Positions 34,350 to 45,360 of a stretch of DNA of 64,000 bases are shown here, in pieces. Origin of the DNA: Cricetomys ansorgei (taxonomy: Eukaryota > Chordata > Mammalia > Rodentia > Nesomyidae); contig JAMJFZ010004061.1 of NCBI GenBank assembly GCA_026225945.1, positions 20,938,501 to 21,002,500 of the forward strand, read 5' to 3'. Numbering within the stretch: position 1 is the first letter of the stretch; each line of letters opens with the position of its first letter. Position numbers and translations under genes: made by a program. Under the pieces are notes generated by a model. That model worked only from the letters and a program-made list of their open reading frames with translations. It was not told where the DNA came from and ran no database searches.

Positions 34350-35361
34350 AGGTGCATGGATCAAAGAAAGACCTCAACGTGAAACTTGAAATTGCTAGAA
34401 GAAAATACAGGTAGTATCCTACAAAATGCAGCTGTAGGAAAGAATTTTCTGCATAGGACTCCATTTGCCCAGGCATTAAAGCCAACGATTGACAAGTAGG
34501 ACTTCATAAGGCTAAAACGCTTTTGCACATCTAAGGAAACAACAAAGCAAATGAAGAGGAAGCCCATAGAATGGGAGAGAATCTGGGCCAGCTATACAGC
34601 TAATAGAGGATTGATACCCAGAGTATATAAAGAACTCGAAGAACAAAGACTCTCAAAGTAACAAACCACCTTTTCCCCCCCAAAAAAAAAAAAAAAAAAT
34701 GGGTTACAGATATAAAGAGTTCTCAAAAGAATAAGTACAAATGGCTAAAAAATCTCTCTTGGAAAAAAGTGTTTACAGTCCTTGGCAATTAAGGAAATAA
34801 AAGTCAAAATGACTTTAGGATTTCATCTCACCCCAGTTAGAATGGCTAAGATCAACAGAACAACCAATAACAAATGCTGGTGGGGAAGAAGATGTGGAGA
34901 AAGGGAACCCTCATTCACAGTTGATGGGACTGCAAGCTGGTGTAACCACAGAAATCAATATGAAGAACCCTCAAAAAGGTGAAAAATCAAGCCTGGTGTG
35001 ATGGCACACGCCTTTAATTCTGGCATTCCAGAACCAGAGGAAGGCAGATCTCCGTGAGTTCAAAGCCAGCCTAGTCTATATAGTGAGTTCAAAGCCAACC
35101 AAGGCTACATAGCCCAACCTTGTCTTAAAAAAAGTAAAAATAAAAATCTATCATCTGACCTATGAAGTTGCTATAGAACTCCTCGGCATCCCTCCAAAGG
35201 ACTGGACATCCTACTCCACAAACAGTCACATTCATTGCTTCTCAATTCACAAAAGCTAGAAAATGGAAAACAAAATCTAAATGTCCTTCAACTGACAGAT
35301 GTGGTTCCTACGTACTATAGAATACTATTCAGCTGTAAAAAAAAAAAAAAAAAAAAAAATA
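34350..35361 (+). mobile_element. 5'-truncated L1 ORF2 remnant with nested B1
   Basis: L1 ORF2 C-terminal sequence in order: 'tggatcaaagaaagacctca', 'gcttttgcacatctaaggaa', 'atttcatctcaccccagtta', 'gaatggctaagatcaaca' and 'atagaatactattcagctgt'. An A-rich expansion lies at 34,680-34,699 and an A-run ends the element at 35,338-35,361. A B1 splits it at 34,991-35,141. Stops throughout. Confidence 0.9.
34991..35141 (+). repeat. B1 SINE nested in L1
   Basis: 'gcctggtgtgatggcacacg' to 'ccttgtctt' plus an A-rich tail. The flank aaaaatc occurs at 34,982-34,988 and 35,142-35,148, bracketing the insertion within the L1 text. Confidence 0.85.
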
Positions 35362-35469
35362 GGTGAAGACTAATTTCTTTTTTAAACATTGGGTACAGAT
35401 TCCTTTCCATCAATTCTACCCCTACCACCTGGTCCCCCCAGCCTGTCTAGAATACTACAGTAGCCTGAT

Positions 35470-35800
35470 ACTCTAGTTATTTGTCTTGAGGCTCTGAAAA
35501 AATACCTAACATGAAGCAAAAGTAAGGAGGAAGAATTTATTTGTGCTTGGATTTGGAGAGCACCGTCCCTGATGGTGGGCAGCCACAAAGGCAGGAAGCA
35601 GAGGACAGGAAGTGTCTAAACTCAGCTCACTTTCTCCTTTGTATTCAGTCCAGGGCCTGAGCCCACAGGATGGTGCTACCTGCAGTTAAGGTGGGTCTTC
35701 CCATCAACGTTAACCTTATCTACATCATCCCTCGTAGACATACCCAGAGGCTAGTCTCCTAGGTGATTCTCAATACTATCAAGATGAAATATTAACCATG
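35470..35800 (-). mobile_element. Rodent LTR (family B), antisense
   Basis: 'cactttctcctttgtattca', 'gtggtgctacc'-like blocks and 'gtctcctaggtgattctcaa' run to 'aaatattaaccatg'. This is the same family as 18,247 and 57,430. Confidence 0.75.
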
Positions 35801-36887
35801 GAACCTGCCAACTGCTGTCCCTTGCCCCAGGCTGTTCTGTTCTCCACCAGCAACTGAAGCATTCAACCTAACAACATACACCAAGTCACCTCCTCCATGT
35901 CGAAACCCTCCAATAACTATCTATCACATACACAATAAAACCACAGCTTATACGAGTGGAGCTCTGCTGATACAGGGAGGTCCAGTGCCAGAGTTCAGAC
36001 GGAAGTTCAAATACTGAATTCTATATTACTTTTGTTTTACAAAGTCAAGATGATGAGCTAGTTTTAAAATATTTGTATGTGCCTGATGAATATATATTAA
36101 GTGGCAAACTTTAAAAAAATTATTATAAATTATGGCTTTTAAATGACAGGATGCATAAAACTATGGCTTTAAATACCTAAAGGTTGGCACAATATCAAAG
36201 GCTGTGCAATGTGATGATCTGATTATATCATTCACATTTGGTGTTCTGCTGATGGGCTGGCGAGGTTTGGATGAATGATAAAATAAATGTGTGGATAGTC
36301 ATAATTATTATGCATTCATTATATAAAAAAACTGTAGCCTTAATTTTGGCAAAGTTAATAATTATGCTATTGCAAGCAAGATTTTTACATAATTTATGTT
36401 TATTAACAATAATGATCTAAAATATTGAAAGACAGTTTTATTCAAAGCACATAATGTCTGAATGTGTTTTCATCAAATTTTTTAATTAATACAACTGAAC
36501 AAAAATCAGAACACTTACAATACTTTTTATTCTTCAAAAATGCTATTTTTGTTCTAAAATATTCAAATAAGCCATGAGATTTTAAAATACAGAGATTAGT
36601 TATATTAGTGTCAATAGTGTTCTCAAACTAAAGAAATCTCAAATTTACATTTTAAATTTTCAAATTAAATCTTATTAAAACTTTTATAACAATGAAACTC
36701 TTCAGAATCCTAGACAGAAGGTCATCCAACTGTCAACACACAGACTCAGACTCATTACCACACCCACACTTCTTACCGCTAGGTAAATACAGTCTTGAAT
36801 ACAGTCTTGAAACACAGGAACACATTTAAAAGTAAAATGAGTTTTTCAATTATTATTAAATGTTCTTTAAAAATATGAGGAATTTCA
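35801..36887. other. Unique AT-rich sequence
   Basis: No transposon recognised. Contains the AT-rich candidate at 36,000-36,700 and a 13-bp tandem duplication (aatacagtcttga, about 36,786-36,811). Confidence 0.5.
36000..36700. promoter_or_regulatory. Candidate conserved non-coding block, very AT-rich
   Basis: 700 bp free of repeats with many ATTA/TAAT cores ('gtcataattattatgcatt', 'gttaataattatgctatt', 'tttttaattaatac') and paired 'aaactatggctttaaat' / 'aaattatggcttttaaat' motifs 32 bp apart. Enhancer-like texture; conservation untested. Confidence 0.4.
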
Positions 36888-37023
36888 AGCCAGATGTGGT
36901 GATGCACACCTTTAATACCAGTACTTGGGAGGCAGAGGCAAGCAGATCTCTGTGGGTCTGAGGACAGCCTAGTCTATATAGCCAGTTCCAGGAGATCCAG
37001 GGATACATTTAGAAACCCTGTCT

Positions 37024-37059
<36 letters not shown>

Positions 37060-37076
37060 GGGAGGGAGGGAGAGGA
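36888..37076 (+). repeat. B1 SINE whose tail became (CA)n-(GGGA)n
   Basis: The B1 body ends 'gaaaccctgtctcaaac', then runs CA (37,026-37,056) and GGGA (37,057-37,072). The exact 11-bp flank gaggaatttca at 36,877-36,887 and 37,077-37,087 shows that both microsatellites lie inside the inserted unit, as its mutated tail. Confidence 0.9.
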
Positions 37077-37174
37077 GAGGAATTTCAGAATCACATGAAG
37101 AGAAGGAAGAAAATGTGTGGTTGACATTATCAGGAAAATAACACTTTGTTACACAAACTGCTCCTAGTTCTTAG

Positions 37175-37512
37175 TCTCCACGTTTCATTTCTGTGTCTGT
37201 GAAAAACACCCTGACAGAAAGCACCATAGCAGAAGGCTGGGTGTATTAGTCTTGCAATTCCTGGTTACAGTCCACAAAGGGGAGTCAGGAGTCACATCAT
37301 ATCCACAGTAAAGAGCAGAGAGAGAATAAACACACTCTTGCTTGCTGGCTGGTTTCTCCTCAGCTAGCTTTCTTCACTCTTACACAGCCCTGGGCCCTAA
37401 CCATGAAATGGGTGCTGCCCACATTTAGGGTCTCCCCTCTTCAATTAACAATCAAGACAACCCCCACATACACACAAGCCAATCTGAGCTAGGTAGTTCC
37501 TCAACTGACACC
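37175..37512 (-). mobile_element. Rodent LTR-like repeat (family B-like), antisense
   Basis: 'aacaccctgacagaaagcac', 'ggttacagtccac' and 'gcccacatttagggtctccc', then 'caatctgagctagg', match the reverse order of family B copies. Diverged. Confidence 0.6.
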
Positions 37513-37534
37513 CCTTCTCCCTACTCCTGCACCC

Positions 37535-37575
37535 CAGACTGAGGTCATAGGCACGTGCTACAGCGCCAGGCTCAA
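37535..37575 (-). repeat. B1/PB1-type fragment
   Basis: 'aggcacgtgctacagcgcca' followed by 'ggct' resembles the antisense B1 5' end. Very short. Confidence 0.35.
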
Positions 37576-37923
37576 CAAAAGGGTTTTGGTATCTGAGATA
37601 TGAGAGTGATTATTTTATCTTTCCTTTCCCTTCTACTTCACTCACTAAAACCTTCCCCATACTCTTGAGGCTGTTTCCAAGGTCTGCAGTAGAGAAACCC
37701 GGCCGTCAATGAGACCATCATTGCACCTGGATCATGCAATATTGGTTTTGAGAACAGAGCAAGAGAATGGAGAAAGATCCCTGTAGGGCTCAACCCTGTT
37801 ACTCTCAAGAGTGTTCTGGGAGCACAGAGCACCAAGTTATAAACAACAGAGAACTGTAATTCTGTTAAGAAAGCTGTGCTGTCCATGATTAAGATACTCT
37901 GACGCTCTTGCCTGAGTCTGAGG

Positions 37924-38166
37924 CAGCAGTTCTCAACCTGTGGGTCATGACTCCTTTGGTGGGGGCGGGGGGGTGTCAAATGACCCTTTCATTTTCACAG
38001 GAGTCTCCTAAAACCATCTACATATCAGATATTCTCATTACAATTCATAACAGTAGCAAAATTACAGTTATGAGGTAACAATGGAAATAATTTTATGGTT
38101 GGGGGTCACTACAATATGAGGAACTGCATTCAAGGGTCGCAGCATTAGGAAGGTTGAGAACCACTG
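37924..38166 (+). mobile_element. URR1 hAT-Charlie DNA transposon, full length
   Basis: Terminal inverted repeats: cagcagttctcaacct at the start and aggttgagaaccactg at the end, 15 of 16 complementary. Internal 'aacagtagcaaaattacagt' and 'aagggtcgcagcattaggaa' are URR1 hallmarks. Flanking 8-mers gtctgagg and gtttaatg agree at 5 of 8, consistent with an old 8-bp duplication. Non-autonomous, no coding capacity. Confidence 0.9.
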
Positions 38167-38174
38167 GTTTAATG

Positions 38175-38470
38175 TCGATGCTGCCTACAACATCCTGCAT
38201 GACCTGGCTCCTGGTACCTGCTCCATCTCTTCTCGTCCTCTGCCATGCCAGTTCACCAGGCCTTGGCTTCTTGAACTTCCTCGCCTACAGCAGCCATTGC
38301 GAGTACCTCAGGGGATTTTCTATCTCTTGTCTCAAATGTCTTTGCTTTAAGGCCACCTTGTAGTAGAACCTCCTCCTCTGACCGTGTTACCTACAACATC
38401 CTTCTAACCGCTTGATACTCCCTTTACCCTAACTTTATTTTACTCTTTATAGCACTCACCTAGCATTAAG
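38175..38470 (+). repeat. L2 LINE 3' end
   Basis: 'tgcatgacctggctcctggt', 'cacc...ggccttggcttct', 'ctcaaatgtctttgctt' and 'ttttactctttatagcactc' follow the L2 3' order (tggcc...ggcctttgca...tcaaatgtcacctt...atagcactta). Confidence 0.75.
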
Positions 38471-38663
38471 TCTTTCTTTCCTGAGATGGAGTCTCATACA
38501 GCCTAGGCTGACCTGGAACCTCCAATCCTCCTGCCTCTGATTCCTAAATGCCAGGATTATAGCCATGTGCCACCACAACTGGTTTGGGCCATGCTTGAAG
38601 ACCTGACCCTGGGCCTTGTGTATATTAGGAAGTTGTATACCCACTGAGCTACACTCTCCACCC
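38471..38663 (-). repeat. B4 SINE
   Basis: Antisense B1-like part ('gagtctcatacagcctaggc', 'cctcctgcctctgattcc') followed by the ID-like head ('gaccctgggccttgtgtata', 'cccactgagctaca'). Confidence 0.85.
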
Positions 38664-39127
38664 TAAATATTTCTTGATTGCTGAGTTTGTTCACAAGATG
38701 CAGCAAAGTACAATCAATAAATGGATAGTATATAGCACCATGGCTCACACTTCCCTTCGGTTCCTTCACTGCGCTGTGCTCTTGTGTTAATCAGAGTCTG
38801 AGGTTCAGGGGTACTCTCAGATTGGGCTCAGTTCAAGCGTCTCTGACAGTAGCAGAAGTACCTCAGACATGGGCTAGACTTCTTGTCACCAGAGAGGGAT
38901 AGAAGGCAGAGGTTACCAACAGCATCTCAAAGTTATGGAAAGACATAAACGATAATGGCTAGACCATATCTAAGGCCAGTTGGCTTTTGCCAAGTGATCC
39001 ACACTTTCGGGGATTATCACTGGTGGATGGAGTTACGGATTCTCTGCATTAATCCCTCCTCATCCACACTCCTCTCTGTTTTGAGAAAATTGAGATCAGC
39101 CTCCTTGCTGTCTGCATTTTTTCCCTT
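38664..39127. other. Unique sequence, no gene seen
   Basis: No recognised repeats and no supported coding sequence. Confidence 0.45.
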
Positions 39128-39300
39128 GCCTTGCCGCTTACCAAGCACTGTTCCTACACTTGCAGTGTTCTGTCTCATTTAACCTTATGCCAACCGGCAA
39201 GGCATCTGCCCTTACTGCCCACATTTTACAGAGGAGGAAGAAGAGAGTCACAGAAGTCATTTTTCTCAAATCTAGAAAGTGCTACAGATACATTTCTAAT
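39128..39300 (+). repeat. MIR SINE
   Basis: 'tctgtctcatttaaccttat', 'cattttacagaggaggaaga' and 'gagagtcacagaa' are the MIR core in order. Confidence 0.7.
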
Positions 39301-39532
39301 ATCTCTGTTCCCTTGGAGGCCCATGCTTAAGTCCACTGTGCCTGGGGCTGCTTCAAATCCATTTAGACTCTTCCCATCACTCAATATTCCCCAAACATGT
39401 TCTAATAGAATGCTAGGGGGTCCTCCAGGGAAATCAGAGAATATTAAAATAAATCCCATCTATTTATGATGCTCTTCTCTACAATGAGACATACACACTT
39501 GCATATCATACTAAGAACAAAAGCTATGGTGT

Positions 39533-39720
39533 ATGGGGCTGGAGAGATGGCAGCACAGTTAACAGTACTTGCTGCTCTTGCAAAAGATCTGAATTCCCTT
39601 CCCAGAACCTCTGACGGAGAGCTCACAACCACCTCTAACTATAGCTGCAGGGGATCTGATGCCCTCTTCTGGCCTCTGTGGATAGCTATACGTATATAGG
39701 CGTACAACATGCACGCACGT
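39533..39720 (+). repeat. B2 SINE abutted by an LTR
   Basis: 'ggggctggagagatggcagc', 'cttcccagaacctc' and 'gatgccctcttctggcctct' are the B2 order. A MaLR-type LTR follows directly at 39,721 where the tail should continue. Confidence 0.85.
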
Positions 39721-40008
39721 TGGTTCAGAGTTGGTAGCACTGCTTTGAGGCATTGTGAACTTTTAGGAGGTGCAGCTTTGCTGGAGGAGGTACATCACTG
39801 GGGGACAAGCTTTGGAGGGGGTGTGGCCTCACTCCACTTCCAGTTTGTTCTCTCAGCTTCCTGTGTAATGAAACGTGATCGCACTTCCTGCTCTAGCAGA
39901 TGCTACCATGCTTCCCCCGCCATCACAGACTGCAAAACAAAGCCTTCCTCCTATAGGTTACTTTTGGTCCTAGTATTTTATCACAGCAACAAAGAAGTAA
40001 CTAATGCA
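39721..40008 (+). mobile_element. MaLR-type LTR (family A), sense
   Basis: TG...CA ends ('tggttcagagttgg' to 'aactaatgca'), with 'acttttaggaggtgcagctt', 'cacttccagtttgttctctc' and 'gtattttatcacagcaacaa'. The flanking 5-mers cacgt and agtac do not match, so the original site may have been altered. Confidence 0.8.
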
Positions 40009-40526
40009 AGTACTATGGTTTATGAATTTATGAATTCACAATGTAAGTATCATGGGCAATGAGTGTTCTAGAACTCTGAGTAAATAGAAAACTAGACTGG
40101 CCCTCTGTGGGCAACTCAACAGAGTCTTACTCCCCTGGGCAGAGATAAGAACCACTTGTTTATTTCGTTGGCGATGTATATTGCTATCTCATCACACTCC
40201 TGGAACTATTCTTGGATGGCTAGCAAACTAAAAGGTATGCTTCTCAGGAGAAAATTAAATCCTCAGAAGGTAGGGTGGATCTGGGCTCTGAGAGAAATAA
40301 GAGGTTGCCTTCCTGGCTCCAAAGATTCCATGGGGAAGGGGAGACAAAAGTGTTCGGCATTCTTCCTTTAATGCCTAGAATGAAAGAATATTTTGTAATA
40401 AGGAAGCAGTAATTGAGCCCTGGAAACCCTCCATCCAGTGCCAGGTCAGGTTGCAGGAGAGTTTCTTCCTTGGACCTCCCCTGGGGAGACAGCCCAGAGT
40501 GCACAGATGAGCAGGCTCTAGGCTTG
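40009..40526. other. Unique sequence, no gene seen
   Basis: No recognised repeat. Overlapping opposed frames at 40156-40537 have no family signature. Confidence 0.45.
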
Positions 40527-40662
40527 GCTTCACACATGAGCCTTGTAGTCAGACATATGACTTACCCACTCTGAGCCGCGCTGTCCTCAGTTATAGAGAG
40601 AGCAAGCCTTGCTACGTAGTGTTTCTGTGAGTGTTACGTAAGTTCCATTAGCACGTGGAACC
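40527..40662 (+). repeat. MIR SINE
   Basis: 'tgacttacccactctgagcc' and 'gctgtcctcagttat', then 'gtgagtgttacgtaag', fit the MIR centre and 3' part. Confidence 0.6.
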
Positions 40663-41480
40663 TGGACACTATCGTTTTCTTCCTTTCTCCATTTTCCTTA
40701 AAAAGAGTCTCCAGCCTCCTAAAGAACTATAGTCTGCTATTTTTTCTTCAATTGTCTCTTGATGAAGTTCTCACACTCCTGCTGTGCAATTCCAGCCTTC
40801 CAGCTCTCTTGACAAGGTCATCCTGTCCAAACTCACCCCCATATTCATCCTGTTCCCACTGACTTTCCTCTTTATCTTGGACTCAAAGCTCTGGGTTCCC
40901 TACTCAGGCTACGAATCCACAAAGAACACCTCAAATCTATTTAAGTTCCTAAAGAAAATAATTATAACAGGGCAACCCCTGCTTTCTCCTGTAATAATCA
41001 GGCACCTCATTGGGATAAATGCCTTAGCCATTGGGTTTGCAATTTTTCCATTTGGGAACTGGGTTATTGCTGCATAAAATTGTGCTACATGGTATCATTG
41101 TCAACCCATTATGTGGCACAGAGGGGGAAAAAAAATAACATCTCACCATTTTGAGTAGTACCATCCAGCTCCACCCTCACTCCTTGAGTCATTGAGAGTG
41201 TCAAGAATCCAACTTCTCAGCTTGTCTTCTGCATCAAAACTTCCTATGAGACTCAAGGGCCACGCTTGGTGTACCTCCTTAGCTGAGACTATCTTGAAAA
41301 GAACAACTTAGTCTCCCTTTAAAATGCTATTTGCAAATTATACAGACCACAAACCTATGTTTTACAAAAACCTTTGCTTACTGTGAGTTGCGATGTAGCT
41401 CACACTTCTTTGTATGTTCCCTGGACACACAGCAAGAGGACGGACTGCCGGCAGCCTTTGCGAATGTGTGGAAGTACTTC
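40663..41480. other. Unique sequence, no gene seen
   Basis: Frame 40784-41077 is Phe/Leu/Ile-rich but shows no initiation context or homologue I recognise. Confidence 0.45.
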
Positions 41481-41859
41481 TGCATTACTTGTTTTTCTAA
41501 TGCCGTGCTAAAACAGTGTGACCAAGGCAACTTACAGAAGGAAGTGTTTACTGGGGCTTATGGTTCCAAAGGGGTCAGAGTCCGTCGCCATCACAGCGTG
41601 AGTCAGGCAGCAGGCAGGTATGGAGGCTAGAGCAGTGAGATGAAGGTGAAAACCTTCATCCTAAACCAGGAGCAAAGAAGCCAAGAAGTGAACTCAAAAT
41701 GGCACGATTCTTTAAACTCTGAAAGCCCACCTCTAGTGACACACCTCTTCCAAAAAGACCACACCTCCTAAGCCTGCCCAAACAATACCAACAACTGGAG
41801 GCCAAATATTTAAATGCCCAAGACTATTGGGGGGTAGGAAACTCATTCAAACCACTACA
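41481..41859 (-). mobile_element. MaLR-type LTR (family A), antisense
   Basis: Left end 'tgcattacttg' with 'gtgaccaaggcaacttacag'. Right end 'ctcattcaaaccactaca' is the LTR start in reverse. Body has 'gtgacacacctcttccaaaa' and 'gaccacacctcctaagcctg'. No matching 5-bp flanks. Confidence 0.8.
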
Positions 41860-41899
41860 GAAGCTCTGGAAATCACTCTTCCCTGATCATTAAAAACAC

Positions 41900-42575
41900 A
41901 ACAGCCAAAGTGAGACAACAATTAAGTTACCAAGGATGAGGATCTAGGTTCAAACTCCAGCATTCATGTAAAAATGAGGTGGGCATGGTAGTAGGCATTA
42001 GTATTCCAGCAATGGGAAGACAGAGACGGGTGGATCCCTAGGACTCACTGGCCAGCCAATCTAGAATTAGCAAGCTCCAGGCCAATGATAGATCCTGTCT
42101 CAACAAACAGTGTGTGGTTCCTAAGTCATGACATGCAAAGTTGACCTCTGGCCTTGGCCATCTAAATACTTGGTTCCAGTCAGTGGTGCTATTTACGGAG
42201 GCTGTGGGACCTTTAGGAGGTGCAGCTTTTCTGGAGGAAGTGTATCACTGGGAACAACATTGAGTGTTTATAGCCCCACCTCACTCCCTCTGCCTACCCC
42301 CTCCTCCTCTCTGAGTCATGCTTATACTTAAAGATGTGAGCTAGGAACTTCCTTCCCCTGCTGCCATGCCTGCCATTCCCTTCCATGCTCGACACAATGA
42401 TGGACTCTTACCCTCTGGAACCATAAGCCAAAATAAACTCTTCCTTCTCTAAGTTGCTTTGGTCATGGTATTTTATCACAACCACAGAACAGTAACTTAT
42501 ACAGGCCTCCATATGCATGCACATATGTATACACACATCCACAGGTGTACACACAAATGCACCCACACATTCACA
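41900..42575 (+). repeat. B3 SINE split by an LTR
   Basis: The body reaches 'gttgacctctggcct' at 42,154 and resumes at 42,505 with 'ggcctccatatgcatgcaca', the expected next B3 text, then a CA-rich tail. The inserted LTR is listed separately. Confidence 0.85.
42155..42504 (+). mobile_element. MaLR-type solo LTR (family A) inside B3, exact 5-bp duplication
   Basis: 350 bp from 'tggccatctaaatac' to 'aacttataca', with TG...CA ends and ggcct on both sides (42,150-42,154; 42,505-42,509). It carries 'gggacctttaggaggtgcag', an AATAAA signal at about 42,433 and 'ggtcatggtattttatcaca'. It is younger than the B3. Confidence 0.92.
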
Positions 42576-43287
42576 AAAATGCCAGCCTACCTACCCCAAA
42601 AAAGAAACTTATATACATTCTTTTGTGTTAATGCATTTTATCTTTCTCAATGCAGTATCTAGGGTAGAAAGTATCTGGGGTAGGACTAAGTAAATGTTAG
42701 AACAGAAGAAACGGGACTCAATCACCGCGCAGGCCGGCTGGTTATGTACAGAGTTTCTGTGTTCTCTCCCCTTTTGTAGAAGTTTGAAGTCTTTCAACAG
42801 TTATTACCCTGAGAAGAGCAAAAGGATCAGTTCCACTTACATTTTACTATTAATTTGTGTGTGGTGTCTGGTAAGTTCTTTCAAAAAGCAAAAAACCAAT
42901 AAGAAAGCAAAGGAAAGGGTACACGCTCAGCTCCAAAGAGGTACCCTGACTCGGTGCGACTGTGCACTGCCGTCCAGGAGCCAACAGAGATGGACTTTGA
43001 GACTGAACCTGTGGGAGAGGAATGTGGAGAAGAGTCTGAATGGCTGAGTATTTCTGACTGTTGAAGGAAGGGAAGGAGTCTTTAGACTGAGTCTGGGTTT
43101 TATATTGAATGTCTGGGGAATATACAAAGGGACAGGAAATACAACGCTCCAGGGAAGAAAACAAACATTCCCAGACAGGAATAACAGAAGATGGGGGGGC
43201 ACTAGGAATGAGCAAAACCACCTATCACAATTTCAGTAGTCCTTATAAAATATAAATAAATCCTCTTTTGTCTTCTCATTGTACTCT
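42576..43287. other. Unique sequence, no gene seen
   Basis: Frames on both strands (42694-43221) overlap and have no recognised family. Confidence 0.45.
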
Positions 43288-43395
43288 CAGTAAAGCCCCA
43301 ACCTCCCCAGCAAGATCTGCAATGCCCTGTGTGTCTGGTACCTGCCTCTCTCTAGCCTCCTCTTACTCTGTTTGCTCCTCACTCTGCCCCCCCAA
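43288..43395 (+). repeat. L2 LINE fragment
   Basis: 'gatctgcaatgccctgtgtg', 'tctagcctcctcttactctg' and 'tttgctcctcactctg' match the L2 3' region just upstream of the part seen at 38,175. Confidence 0.6.
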
Positions 43396-43511
43396 TAATG
43401 CAAGGGACATATACGAACACTTCTATTGTCTGCTATAGTGGACAACCCTGCAATCATGTGTATAGGGTAACACTAATTGAACGTCATACACTGTAGATAC
43501 ATAAAAGAAGA

Positions 43512-43635
43512 TATTAAGCTGTGGGGAGGGGTACGAGGGGAGAGACACCATGGAAGAGGTAAGGAGTGAGGAGTGGACTCGATCAAAATAAAATGCATCT
43601 GTGTAAAAATAAATCAATAAATCAAAGTGCAAAAA
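43512..43635 (+). mobile_element. Possible L1 3' terminus
   Basis: A G-rich stretch then 'gatcaaaataaaatgcatct' and 'aaaaataaatcaataaatca' resembles the end of rodent L1 3' UTRs. Confidence 0.45.
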
Positions 43636-44185
43636 GGTAAATAGTGGCTCACCCCAGAACTCCAGCTTCTGGGTATTTTTGGTATTTCTTCTGGTATGTT
43701 TCTGAATTCATTATCTACAATGATTGTGTTTCCAGTGATAATTTTCTAAGGGACTTTGAAAGTTGCCTGTGAGGGAAAGGATTGAGGAGCAATTTTAACA
43801 ATAAAGGTCTTTACTAACGGCTGTGAACAGGGACACAGAGCTCTGGCAATGGAATGATCCACCAGGGACAAGGGAAAGCCAAGTCCCAGACATAGACTTA
43901 CAACATTTATGTGGAATGAGGCAGGACTGACAGAAAGATAACAGTCACTCACTCCAAAGAACACATGAAAAAAGAAAAGGCCATGGTTTGGGGTGGGTAG
44001 AGTCAGAGTATCTCTGTGGTTTTTATCCGGTTTCCTTTTAGCTTGGAGACATTGAACCATGCTGTTAAGTTGAGCACAGCACTCAGAAAAAAAGCACTTC
44101 CCCTCTCTGTGCCCACCATGTGTGGCTTTAGAGCTGTTATTTGGGGTAATGGGGGCAATTTCTCTAGGTTTATTTCTTTTTGCAG
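43636..44185. other. Unique sequence, no gene seen
   Basis: The minus-strand frame 43746-44225 is open for 159 codons but runs into an antisense ID element at its start and shows no family. Not supported as a gene. Confidence 0.45.
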
Positions 44186-44258
44186 AATTGACAATTGAAC
44201 CCAGACCCTTGTACACGTCAGGCAACTACTCTCCCCACTGAGATGCATCCTCCACTCT
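44186..44258 (-). repeat. ID-type SINE
   Basis: 'gacaattgaacccagaccct' (B box reversed) and 'ctctccccactgagatgcat' (A box reversed). Confidence 0.75.
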
Positions 44259-44317
44259 GCTTGTAAAATACTTTAAATAAAGTTCGGTTATTTTCTACTC
44301 ATAAAAATAATAACTCT

Positions 44318-44537
44318 TGGGGACTGGCAAGACAACTCAGTGGTGAAGAGTGCTTGCTGCTCTTGGAGAGGACCCGGATTCAGCTCCCACATGGCAGCTC
44401 ACAACCAACTCCAATTTTAGTTGCAGGGAGATCTGACACTGTCCTGGCCACTGCAAGCATTGCACACACTGAGCACACTGACATATACGTGCAAGCAAAT
44501 GACTGACGCAAGTAAGAAAAGAAATTAATTAAAAACT
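44318..44537 (+). repeat. B2 SINE
   Basis: 'ggcaagacaactcagtggtg', 'cggattcagctcccacatgg', 'gcagctcacaaccaactcc' and the tail 'taagaaaagaaattaatt'. Confidence 0.85.
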
Positions 44538-44639
44538 CTCCACAGATGAAAAAGTTTAAGGACAAAGATGGTTAGAATGATTCATCTACTAACCATGAAT
44601 AATTTTAACTCTTGATTATGTTTGTTTTAAATTCACCTT

Positions 44640-44842
44640 AATACTTTTTTAAAATTTTTTTACGTGTATGAGTGTTTTGTCTGCATGTACGTCTACGGAC
44701 CGCACGTATGCCTGGTGCCCATAAAGGCTGTTGGATCCCCTGAAAGTGGAGAAGCAGACAGTTGTAAGCCACCATGGGGGTGCTGGTAATCAACCGTGGG
44801 TCCTCTGGAAGAGCAGCCAAACGACTGAGCCATCTCCAGCCC
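44640..44842 (-). repeat. B2 SINE
   Basis: T-rich start, 'gtgtatgagtgttttgtctg', then 'gtgggtcctctggaagagca' and 'gactgagccatctccagccc' in reverse orientation. Confidence 0.9.
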
Positions 44843-45328
44843 TTTACCTTAAATCTTCTTAGCTTCCAGATCTCGGTGAGGATGGAGGTCTAGAAAGCAA
44901 CTCACAGTGGCCCTCTCAGTCTTTCCAGTCTGATTCACCAGATGCTGGGGAGGGAGGAGCTTGATGGATGCATGTTTTCAAAGAGACTTCTCAGATATCT
45001 TGAGAGTTAGACAAGTTATTTACTTTTTCATAAAGACACTAAGGATGTTGTTGTTTGAGGGACCTAATCCAAGATCCTACAATTAGAAAAGGAAGCCAAG
45101 TCACTGGAGGTGAAGCCGCATCCAACAAGACCCACAGGTGGGCAGCTGAGCCAAGTGTGAGAACTCGGGGACTTTGACTCGCAGCCAGTGCTCTCTCCAC
45201 AGGCAATCATTTTTCTGATGCTGCCTCCTGGCCAACACAAGCATCTCTTTACTAACCCTCTGGAACTTCCAAACTCCCTGAAGAAGTGGGCTGAAGTCTC
45301 GGGTTTTAGTATTCTTTGTAAAAAGAAA

Positions 45329-45360
45329 TCGGAAGGAAGGGAGGGAGGGAGGGAGGGGGA
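45329..45360. repeat. (GGAA/GGGA)n
   Basis: GGAAGG followed by GGGA units. Confidence 0.9.

Noticed and set aside
43746..44225. 159-codon minus-strand frame
   Set aside because: Its start lies in an antisense ID element; no motif, no splice context, no recognised homologue.
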